DNA of 64,000 bases from Neostapfia colusana (taxonomy: Eukaryota; Streptophyta; Magnoliopsida; Poales; Poaceae). The stretch spans positions 57,813,136 to 57,877,135 of the forward strand of contig JASWHV010000004.1 in assembly GCA_030760725.1 (NCBI GenBank). The letters run 5' to 3'. The position numbers and the translations under genes are program-made. Below the pieces are notes generated by a model that was given only the letters and a program-made list of their open reading frames with translations, was not told the DNA's origin and did not search any database. Shown piece by piece: positions 55,901 to 64,000 of the stretch. Position 1 is the first letter of the stretch; every line of letters starts with the position of its first letter.

Positions 55901-56342
55901 GCGTGGGAAAAACAGAACGAGGCCGGGGTTTTTATAGACGGGGGAGGGCGGCTGAGTGGTTCAGATCGAGTTTGCGTCGCCCCCGAATAGAATTCGGCTG
56001 GAATACGCGAGAATTCCTGATCGGTTTCGATTCGGGTGAGAGAGTCCGGCGCTGGCGCGAGGTGGAAGACGATCCGGTGAGTCCCGCCTGTCAGTGGGGG
56101 AAAGCGATGCGCGCGGCTGCGGGCTGGCGCGGGCGCTGGCTGGGCCGGCTGGTGGGTTTCGGCCCACTGGCCGGTTTTTTCTGTTTTCTCTTTTTCTTTT
56201 TCTATTCCTTTTCTGATTTGAGTTTAATTTGAATTCCAGTTTGAATTTGAATTTTTGCAAAACATGCAACACGTCCAAAAAAATTTAAATTCCCCTCTTA
56301 ACATGATTTAGAGTTTTGAATCAAAATTTTGGGGGTGTTACA
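52914..56342 (-). mobile_element. 3' LTR of element D (3429 bp)
   Basis: Plus-strand ends TGTCACACCCGG and GGTGTTACA. The GC-rich block (55380-56170) is in the sense-strand U3; 54500-55300 is AT-rich. The antisense frame 53615-53956 (113 codons) is shared with the other D LTR and with E. The frame 55801-56232 has no recognisable domain. Confidence 0.92.
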
Positions 56343-56360
56343 GCTCTACCCCCCTTAAAA
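56343..56360 (-). other. Polypurine tract of element D
   Basis: The minus strand reads TTTTAAGGGGGGTAGAGC directly before the 3' LTR. Confidence 0.85.
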
Positions 56361-56396
56361 GAAATCTCGTCCTCGAGATTGGTGGGTCTAAGAAAA

Positions 56397-56546
56397 CAAT
56401 TCCGGAAATTGTGCCTTGAGCTCATCTTCCAGCTCCCACGTGGCTTCTTCTTCTGAGTGATGCTTCCACTGCACTTTGCACATCCGGATCCTTTTATTTC
56501 TGGTGAGGCGTTCCATTGTCTCCAAAATCTAGTATGGTTGCTCGGC
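56397..56546 (-). pseudogene. pol: Element D chromodomain, after an in-frame TAG
   Basis: Directly after DLSYAEQPY and a TAG (56544-56546), the same frame continues ILETMERLTRNKRIRMCKVQ, then WKHHSEEEATWELEDELKAQ and a normal stop near FPELFS. This is the chromodomain of Tekay-type integrases. A single C-to-T change at a Gln codon would explain the stop. Without read-through the integrase lacks its targeting domain. Confidence 0.85.
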
Positions 56547-59234
56547 ATAAGACAAATCCTCAGCTACATCCACTTCATTCATGGGTAACACCTCTTCAGG
56601 CGTCCTCAGACATTTCTTGAGTTGTGACACATGGAACACATCGTGCACATCCGATAGATGAGCCGGTAATTCTAGTTGATACGCCACTTCGCCTTTCCTC
56701 TCCAAAACTTGAAAGGGTCCGATGTACCGAGGTGACAACTTCCCTTTCACCTTGAACCGACGAAGTCCTCTGATAGGGGACACTTTGAGATAGACATAGT
56801 CTCCCACGTTGAAAACGAGCTCTCTTCTTCGTACATTGGCATAGCTCTTTTGGCGTGTCTGTGCTATCCTCAAGTTATTGCGAATTTCCCTCACCTTCGC
56901 CTCGGCTTCTTGTAGTACCTCTGGACCAAACACTTTACTTTCCCCTGTTTTGTTCCAAAATAGGGGAGTTCTGCATTTCCTCCCATACAAAGCTTCAAAC
57001 GGTGACATCTTCATACTAGCTTGATAGCTGTTGTTATAGGAAAACTCCGCATACGGTAAGTTCTTGTCCCAACTCCGATTGTTTTTGAGTGCACATGCCC
57101 TTAGCATATCTTCAAGGATCTGATTGGTTCTCTCCGTCTGCCCGCCAGTTTGGGGATGATAGGTAGAACTAAAGTTCAGATGGGTTCCCATGGTTTCATG
57201 CAACTTCTGCCAGAACCTTGAGGTGAACTGTGTCCCTCGATCTGACACAATCTTCTTTGGCACTCCATGGTAACATACGATCCTTGACATGTACAACTCT
57301 GCCAATTTGGATCCGCTGTAGCTTTCTTTCACGGGGATGAAATGAGCTACCTTGGTTAGCCTATCAATGATGACCCATATCGAATCATACCCTGATTGGG
57401 TCCTAGGCAATCCCACGATGAAATCCATGCTGATTTCTTCCCATTTCCATTCAGGCACTTTGAGTGGTTGCAATAATCCCGCGGGTCGTTGATGTTCTGC
57501 TTTCACCAACTGACATGTGTCACATAGGGCAACATGTTCCACGACATCTCGCTTCATGCCAAACCACCAATACCTGCTTTTGAGGTCCTGGTACATCTTC
57601 GTACTCCCAGGATGAATGGAATAGTCGGAATCGTGAGCCTCCTTCAAAATCAATTCACGGATCTCCTTTACTTCAGGCACACAGATCCTTTTCCCGTGCC
57701 ACACCGTACCTTGTTCATCCTCTCTGAAACCTGGAGCTTTATTTTCCTTGATGAGTTGCCTGATTTCCTGTATCTTCTCATCATTCTTTTGTCCCTCACG
57801 TATGTCTCGCTCTAGTGTGGAGTCCACTTCCATAGTGATGGATTCACCACTATTCACAAGGCATATATTGAGCCTTATGACCTCGTCCTTCAATTCTGCA
57901 GGCATGTCCTTCAAGCTCAACTTATTGACCTGCACTTTCCGACTTAAAGTATTGGCCACGACGTTTGCTTTCCCGGGATGATAGTTGATGCCCACATCAA
58001 AGTCATTGATTAGCTCCAACCATCTCCTTTGTCTGAGGTTGAGATCTGGCTGTGTGAAAATGTACTTCAAACTCTTATGATCCGTATATATCTCTGTCCT
58101 CTTCCCCATCAAATATTGCCGCCAAATTTTCAACGCGTGTACCACTGCGGCTAGTTCTAGGTCATGTGTAGGATAGTTCTTCTCGTGCTTCCGAAGCTGT
58201 CGGGATGCATATGCCACGACATGCCCTTCTTGCATGAGAACACATCCCAACCCATTTCCAGAGGCATCGCAGTACACTGTAAAGTTCTTCTGCATATATG
58301 GCATAACTAGCACTGGGGCCGTTGTCAATCTTTTCTTTAACTCCTGAAAACTCCTCTTGCACTGTGGCGTCCATGTGAATGTGATTCCCTTCTCCAACAG
58401 TTTGGTGAGAGGTCTCGGGATCTTGGAGAATCCCTCAATAAACCGTCGATAGTATCCAGCCAATCCCAAAAAGCTTCGAACCTCCCCGACATTTTCAGGG
58501 GTCTTCCACTTCTGGATATCCTCGATTTTGGCGGGATCTACGGAGATTCCTCCCTCCGAGATTATATGTCCTAAGAAGGGAACTTTCTTCAGCCAAAACT
58601 CACACTTGCTCAATTTGGCATATAGTTGGTGTTCTCTCAGCCTCTGCAACACCAACCATAGATGTTTCTCATGTTCTTCTTCATCTTTGGAGAAGACGAG
58701 AATGTCATCTATGAAAACCACCACAAATTTGTCCAGATATTCCATGAATACCTTGTTCATGAGATACATGAAGTATGCCGGGGCATTAGTTAGCGTGAAA
58801 GGCATGACAGTGTATTCATACAGTCCGTACCGAGATACGAAAGTTGTCTTGGGAATATCAGATTGCCTTATCTTGAGTTGGTGGTATCCCGACCTGAGAT
58901 CAATTTTCGAGAACACACAAGCTCCCCTCAACTGATCAAACAAGTCTTTAATGCGGGGTAATGGATACTTGTTCTTGATGGTTACCTCATTCAAAGCACG
59001 GTAATTCACGCATAACCTTTGGGTTCCGTCCTTCTTGGGCACAAATATCACCGGAGCTCCCCAAGGTGAGGAACTAGGGCGAATATACCCCTTCTCCGTC
59101 AGTTCTCTCAAATGATCCTTGAGTTCTTCCAGCTGCTTGGAGTCCATCCGATAAGGTCTTTTGTAAATCGGGGTTGTTCCAGGCACTAGCTCAATTGCAA
59201 ATTCCACTTCACGATCGGGAGGCATACCTGGCAA
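56547..59234 (-). pseudogene. pol: Element D RT, RNase H and integrase
   Basis: Open frame of 901 codons including the stop-side end. From the first Met: RT motifs RRPYRMDSKQLEEL-like start, LRLC-type block QRLCVNYRALNE, FSKIDLRSGYHQLKI, catalytic FIDDILVFSK intact at residue about 176; RNase H with VYCDASGNGLGCVLMQEG and YTDHKSLKYIFTQPDLN; integrase zinc zone (HPGSTKMYQDLKSRYWW, CDTCQLVKAEH), catalytic Asp about 604 (MDFIVGLPRT), Asp about 665 (SDRGTQFTSRFW) and Glu about 701 (QTERTNQ). All key residues visible are kept. It is out of frame with the protease because of a one-base loss near 59240. Confidence 0.9.
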
Positions 59235-59610
59235 CTCCTCCGGAAAACATCTGGATATTCCCTGATGGTCCTGATCTCTTCCACTTTCACCTCAACTTGA
59301 TTTAATTTAATGTCCTTCCTAGGCTCGTGTATTGGTATGAACTTTACTCTTGTGCCACTAGGGTGAGTTAGTTCCACCGTTCTGGTCGAACAATGGATGA
59401 TTCCTTTATGTTTTGTCAACCAATCCATGCCCAAAATAATATCGATCCCTTGGGAATCTATCACTATGAGGTTAGCAGTAAATACTACCCCATTAATGTC
59501 TAGGTTCACTTTGGGACACACTTGTCTTGTCCTTATTTCTCCCCCTAGAGAGTTTACAGCTAGCATATGGTTCATTTGTGTTGTTGCTAGGTCATGTCTT
59601 AACAAACCCT
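59235..59610 (-). pseudogene. pol: Element D protease, frameshifted at both ends
   Basis: The frame reads MNHMLAVNSLGGEIRTRQV, then NLIVIDSQGIDIILGMDWLT and KHKGIIHCSTRTVELTHPSG, then EEIRTIREYPDVF. The active-site DSG itself lies in the gag frame just upstream (about 59636). One frameshift near 59595 separates the two; a second near 59240 (one C fewer in TTCCGGAGG) separates it from RT. Confidence 0.85.
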
Positions 59611-60854
59611 TGAGCAATAAACGAGTGGGTAGCACCAGAATCAAACAGCAGGGTTGCAAGGTGTAAATTGGCAGGAAACATACCAACTACCACGTCGGGT
59701 GCATCTTGTGCTTCCTCCATAGTGACGTGGTTCACCCGTCCTCTCATTACATTCTGCTGTTGTGGCTGCACGGGCTTCTTCTTTGGGCATTTATGGGCGT
59801 AGTGCCCCACTTCACCACAGCTAAAACATTGCACCCCAACCTTAGGTGCCTGGCCTTTGTTGTCTTGGGGTTGGTTTGGGGGTCCTTGCACTGCTGGTCG
59901 AGGTGGATATGCGGGGCGAGGCTGCTGCACAAACTGACTTTGCGGCTGTGCTGGTGCTGCCGGAGGCCTGTAGCTCAGGTTGTACCCTCTTGGTGCTGAG
60001 TAGGGTACCGCAACACGGTTTGTCTGCCCTGCTGGTTGCTGCATCAGACGTGGGCGGGTGTTGCTCCCTGAGGCTTGATGTGACCAACCGGCCTTCCTCT
60101 TATTCTCATTTTCCAAGGCCTTTACCTTCCTTTCTACCACAAATGCTCTGTCCACCATCTTTTGGAAGCTTTCATACTCATTTGAGGACATTGCACATTG
60201 CATCTCCGCGGTAAGTCCTTCCACGAAACAATCTTGTTTCTGCTCATCCGTCTCTATGTCCCGTGGGGCATAACGGGATAGTTGAGTAAATTTAGTGAGG
60301 TATTCCCTCACAGTCATGTTACCTTGCTGCAACCCCAAAAACTCTTTCCTCTTGTTTTTGAGTTCACCTCTTGGGATGTAATGATTGCGGAAGCTACGCT
60401 TGAACTCCTCCCAAGTGATATTCTCAGGGTCATGATGGGCGGCCACGTAGGCGGTCCACCAATCAGCAGCAGGTCCATGCAATTGATGAGAGGCAAACAG
60501 CACCCTCTCATACCCTTGGCACTGTATGATTCTCATCTTACTTTCAATGGTCTTCAGCCAATCATCTGCCTCCAGAGGTTCAGCAGCACTTGCAAACTTT
60601 GGAGGTTGAGTTCCTAGGAACTCACTCAACCTGGGTTGGCGTGGTGCAGCTTGTGGAGGTGGAACTTGATGCAAGTTGGCCACCACTTGAGTCAAGTTCT
60701 GGATGAGCTGATTCTGATTCTCCAGCATTTGGTGGAGGGGATCAACTCCTTCACGGCGACCACCCCGGTCCTGGCCTCCAGAAAGATGAGGGTTGCATGC
60801 CTCATCGTTGTTGTTGGCGGGGTTTGCAGCACGTCCTTTTCCTCTTCCGGCCAT
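59592..60854 (-). CDS. gag: Gag of element D, with protease active-site start (420 aa)
   Basis: Starts MAGRGKGRAANPANNNDEAC at 60854, directly after CTGCCAG. Capsid domain about residues 85-215 (RLSEFLGTQPPKF, HGPAADWWTAYVAA, KEFLGLQQGNMTVREYL). A Gln/Pro-rich basic linker follows. Zinc knuckle CFSCGEVGHYAHKCP at about 343-357. It ends LFDSGATHSFIAQGFVKT then TGA, so it includes the protease DSG (about 406) before the frameshift. Gag packages element RNA and forms the particle. Confidence 0.9.
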   Translation of the reverse strand: MAGRGKGRAANPANNNDEACNPHLSGGQDRGGRREGVDPLHQMLENQNQLIQNLTQVVANLHQVPPPQAAPRQPRLSEFLGTQPPKFASAAEPLEADDWLKTIESKMRIIQCQGYERVLFASHQLHGPAADWWTAYVAAHHDPENITWEEFKRSFRNHYIPRGELKNKRKEFLGLQQGNMTVREYLTKFTQLSRYAPRDIETDEQKQDCFVEGLTAEMQCAMSSNEYESFQKMVDRAFVVERKVKALENENKRKAGWSHQASGSNTRPRLMQQPAGQTNRVAVPYSAPRGYNLSYRPPAAPAQPQSQFVQQPRPAYPPRPAVQGPPNQPQDNKGQAPKVGVQCFSCGEVGHYAHKCPKKKPVQPQQQNVMRGRVNHVTMEEAQDAPDVVVGMFPANLHLATLLFDSGATHSFIAQGFVKT

Positions 60855-60856
60855 CT

Positions 60857-61156
60857 GGCAGAATCAACCAATGTTAATTTGAAAGCATTTAGTATCATCT
60901 TACTACTTTCATTCATTTGTACTTTGAAGTGTTGAGGCTTTGTTATACTTTTACAAGGGTTCATATCTCACACCAAATAAATGCACTATTATTTCATGTG
61001 GGTTAACACACCAAAGCAAAACAATATAAAGACGAGGCTGTGGACAATTGCTCATGGCTTCCACAACTCACGTCACACACCAAGCATTAACACACCATTA
61101 ACTACGTAACGACTCGACTACTCGACATCCTTCTAATTTAAGAGAAAGGCTCTACG
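60857..61156 (-). other. Spacer between ORF0 and gag, element D
   Basis: About 300 bp, no gene. It shares with E the block containing GTGTGTGACGTGAGTTGTGG. It ends ATACTAAATGCTTTCAAATT, ..., TTCTGCCAG next to the gag ATG, a plausible branch site and acceptor. Confidence 0.6.
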
Positions 61157-61935
61157 CTACTCGTTTTCTTGAGCTGGCTCCTCGGGATCTTCCTCATCAT
61201 TTTGGCTGCCTTCTGACTCTGCTTTGGGTGGGGAGGCTGCTGGTGGAGAAGTGCGACGACGCCTGATCGCTCGGCGATCTGGGGAGTCAGGAGTCCATGT
61301 ATCATTCACGGTGACACACAGTTCATTCCCATCTCCTCTCTCTCTCGCCCTCAAGCAGGCTCGCAGCAAAGCCTCCGTTTCCTTCAGGGTGTCCCGAACA
61401 TCCTGAAGCTCTTGCTGACATTCCTGCAGTCGAGTGCTGAGCATAGCAGCATCCTCCAAGCACAAGTCCATGTGTTCATGAGAAGTCCCTTGCTGCACTG
61501 GCGGGTGCTTGTACTCCGTGGTACCACTCTCACGCTGGAGGACATACATGTACTCAGTTTCGTCCAAGTGGCGACGATAGATGTGACTCTGGCAGGTGAT
61601 GGCCTCCCAGGTGACATCTTTCTCCGCATCGACCTGTGTCGCTCTACAAGCTGGAGAGTGGTGAATCTTAAGCAGCTGATTTTCATGTATAATCCTCATC
61701 TCTGAACTCCGTTCTTCCCTCTTCTCACGGATGGTCCTGGTTGAGTTATAGTGGATGATTAGCTTGCCGGTGTTGCCGGCGGCTTCGAGCATACGCCGAA
61801 GACGGCGCAATAAGCCTCCTACTGCCAATCGTAGGAAAGGTACGTCACCGGACGGCTCTCCTCTCTTTCGGCAAGGGCAACTACGGGAACTCTCCCTCCT
61901 GTGGACTTGCGGGCGGTGCGAATCATGCGAACCAT
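61157..61935 (-). pseudogene. ORF0 of element D, frameshifted near its start
   Basis: The ATG at 61935 gives MVRMIRTARKSTGGRVPVVA, as in E. Near 61828 one base is missing relative to E, creating a stop. The rest is open from an internal Met (61828) for 223 codons: RRLRRMLEAAGNTGKLIIHY, DVTWEAITCQSHIYRRHLDE, TEYMYVLQRESGTTEY, the helical AAMLSTRLQECQQELQDVRD, a basic DRRAIRRRRTS run and an acidic end QNDEEDPEEPAQENE. Similarity to E is high throughout, arguing that the frame was functional until recently. Confidence 0.75.
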
Positions 61936-62105
61936 CTAAAAAAATAATTTAAAATTAGGTTAGATAAACTATCAAACAAAAATCCTATTTTGAATGAAAG
62001 TTGGGGTAAGATGAAGAAAGTGACTCCATTAAATAACACTTTTAAACACACACCTTGTAAAATAGTTTTTAAGAAAATAGGGCCCTTAAATACGTCCATT
62101 TCTAC
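61936..62105 (-). promoter_or_regulatory. Predicted leader intron of element D (170 bp)
   Basis: On the minus strand: donor-like CCTAG/GTAGAAATGG at 62105, CTAAC branch-like site at 61963-61959, T-run and TTTTTTAG acceptor ending at 61936, directly before the ORF0 ATG. Donor, branch and acceptor match element E although the body differs in length by about 34 bp. Confidence 0.6.
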
Positions 62106-62133
62106 CTAGGTCCACGTTCCTACGGGCAACCTT

Positions 62134-62146
62134 GGCTCTGATACCA
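62134..62146 (-). other. Primer binding site of element D
   Basis: The minus strand reads TGGTATCAGAGCC, four bases from the 5' LTR. Confidence 0.9.
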
Positions 62147-62150
62147 CTTC

Positions 62151-64000
62151 TGTCACACCCGGTTTTTCCGAAGAACAACCAAGTGAATATCACATGTATC
62201 CAGGATCATTTTCTCATACATGTGATGACAAATAGTGAAGCATCATTTATTACAAGCCAGGTGTCGAATATAAATAAGTCTTACATAGCAAATGTCTCGA
62301 TGGACAATAATAAGTTCATCACAAGTAAATAAACTAGCAGCGGAATATTATTCTTGAGGGCTCCATCACAGGCGTTGCCCGGGGTCTCCATGAACCTAGA
62401 AACCTTCTTCGGGTCCAAAGTCTTGGTCATTATACACCACCTCATTATCTTGACCTGAGCAGTAATATAAACCAACAAAATATGCAAGGTTTAGTACCGA
62501 TGGTACTCAGCAAGTGTGGGAAAGTTATATCATGCATGGCTAGAACAAGGAGAGGTTGAACTCATGGTTAAAGCACTATGCAATTAATACCTATCACCTT
62601 AGCTTATTAAGCACCTACATTACTACACAGGTGAAATGGTCCCAATATCCCATCCCTTCATCATAACCAAATAACCATAACATCATTTCCAATGTTAAGC
62701 TCCCCGCTTAACATCCACAACTTCCAAAACCATGAATCCTCTAATCATGAATAAGTCCAAGCCGCTCTTGACCGTGAGCACGGCTGTCATGATAGTTTTG
62801 ACTCTGCAGAGTTTGTACCACTGTACCCACATGTAGTGATTTCATCCCCCGTTGCCGGGTGGACTAAAAGAACCTCCATTATGCCTGTGGCTACGAACCA
62901 CATTCACACTTCCCAGGTGTGTAGCCAGGAGATCACTACGAAGCCTTTACAAAGGGATTCCCGACGAGCGTGGGCCCACTGAGATTTCACCCCTAACAGC
63001 ATACAAGAGGCTCCAACCCCGCTGCAGTGGCCCCCTCTTGAGCCTTGCGGTTCATATGGAAGTCCAGCTGACACCTATTCCCCGCACCATCCAACACACC
63101 CATTCTACGCCGGGGATACACCTAATTAATTGGCCAAGCTGCCCCATCTCAGCATGTGGTTGGCACTGTAAAGCCAGGTTACATGCTCCATGAACCGGTC
63201 CTTAGGATCCAGGCAAGTACCAAACACAAACCCAAGTCTCGTGCACCCAGCACACAACCAAAACATCCAACTTGCCTTGATCCCTACCTCTACATAACTC
63301 ACAATATCTCATTCAAGAGTATGGTATAATAAACTGATGATCTCATATCCCAATTATCCCATTCTAAGCATGGCTAAGCATATGCATAATAATAAATGAC
63401 ATAATAAAATAAATCCCAACCCAAGCTACAAGGAAACAAGGTAATGCAATTCTAGGGAAACTTCCTATCATAGGTTTTAAATTGACAATGCAAATAATTC
63501 TAGCTACACATCCTAGCATAGGATCAAAGTGGTCAAGGACACTTGCCTCCTTCTTGCTGCTCTTGAAATGGGTAGTCCTGATCTTGGAAGGGAATAACTT
63601 GCTCTTGAGCAGGTTCTACATCATACCATCACACATAGCAAAAGAAAAACAACAATCCATAAGACATAGTTCACACTTCCACTTCATACAAACCACACAT
63701 TCATATTTATGAAAGTCATTCACCATTATATGTGTTGTGGTTACTCTATGTGTGTTGATTTGTGGATTGCATGCACTTTTGATCATGTGTATATGACTCC
63801 TACTTTTGTGTTCACATTTATACTTACCTACTATTTATATATATGAGTTTCCAATTTAAATAAATTCCTTATATTCAACTACTACACCTTTTCACTACCA
63901 AGTATGTATGAAAAGTATTTTTCTTCTCCATATGTGCCTTTAGAATTTCCACCAACCTTAAACTGAATTCTTTGGATTTTAGAAACTCCATTTATCATTT
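62151..64000 (-). mobile_element. 5' LTR of element D, truncated by window
   Basis: Starts TGTCACACCCGGTTTTTCCG on the plus strand and aligns base for base with 52914-54762 apart from about 14 differences. Contains the 113-codon antisense frame at 62852-63193. Confidence 0.93.

Larger units (their letters stand above)
52914..64000 (-). mobile_element. Element D: young ORF0-bearing chromodomain gypsy element
   Basis: On the minus strand: 5' LTR (64000-62151, cut by the window), primer site, leader intron-like segment, ORF0, gag, protease, RT, RNase H, integrase, chromodomain, polypurine tract and 3' LTR (56342-52914). The first 1850 bp of the two LTRs differ at about 14 positions by eye, under 1 percent, so insertion was recent. 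Coding lesions: frameshift in ORF0, frameshifts at gag/protease and protease/RT, and a TAG before the chromodomain. Confidence 0.92.

Noticed and set aside
55801..56232. 143-codon plus frame in the D 3' LTR
   Set aside because: Antisense to the element in GC-rich U3, ends in a Phe-rich run; not seen in E.

Overview
This 64-kb window is plant nuclear DNA made almost entirely of nested LTR retrotransposons. I found no host gene, rRNA, tRNA or CRISPR array. The mix of chromodomain Ty3/gypsy elements with roughly 3.4-4.2 kb LTRs, a Tat-type gypsy element, a SIRE/Maximus-like copia element and an Au-like SINE fragment points to a large-genome grass (inference; species not determinable by eye).

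Layout, left to right. (1) 1-8592, minus strand: 5' half of a Tat-lineage gypsy element (LTR 7272-8592, gag, protease, start of RT). Its protease is split by a 4163-bp solo LTR (798-4960, 5-bp TSD GTAGT). Its LTR carries a regular 113-bp tandem array of G-boxes. (2) 8593-13247, plus strand: element A, a decayed Tekay/Del-like gypsy element with an internal deletion. (3) 13248-14497: a small inverted RT fragment and a second LTR start. (4) 14498-20924, minus strand: element B, a Tekay-like deletion derivative with one 3989-bp LTR. (5) 20925-21137 and 30068-30294: flanking DNA split by a full-length copia element (21138-30067, TSD GAGAG); the right flank holds a SINE fragment between 16-bp direct repeats. 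(6) 30295-37412, plus strand: element E, a gypsy element with an extra ORF (ORF0) before gag and a chimeric 3' part. (7) 37413-39680: a gypsy LTR remnant and a copia LTR fragment. (8) 39681-52913, plus strand: element C, a Tekay-like element with one open gag-pol frame of about 1510 codons. (9) 52914-64000, minus strand: element D, the youngest insertion, in the 3' LTR of C, related to E and also carrying ORF0.

How the parts work: each element encodes Gag (capsid), protease, reverse transcriptase/RNase H and integrase for its own copying. A, C and D also encode a C-terminal chromodomain thought to guide insertion to marked chromatin. Most frames are broken. C is open throughout, but the RT catalytic Asp pair reads Asp-Gly. 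D has nearly identical LTRs but two frameshifts and a nonsense codon in gag-pol, and a frameshift in ORF0.

The most interesting signal is in D and E. ORF0 is preceded, right after the primer binding site, by what looks like a complete plant intron: a donor in CCTAG/GTAGAAATGG, a CTAAC branch site 24-28 nt before the acceptor, and a U-rich TTTTAG acceptor placed exactly at the ORF0 ATG. The gag ATG also directly follows an AG. This suggests alternative splicing to make ORF0 or Gag-Pol. The second notable signal is the array of 12 G-box positions in the Tat LTR, spaced exactly 56/57 bp.
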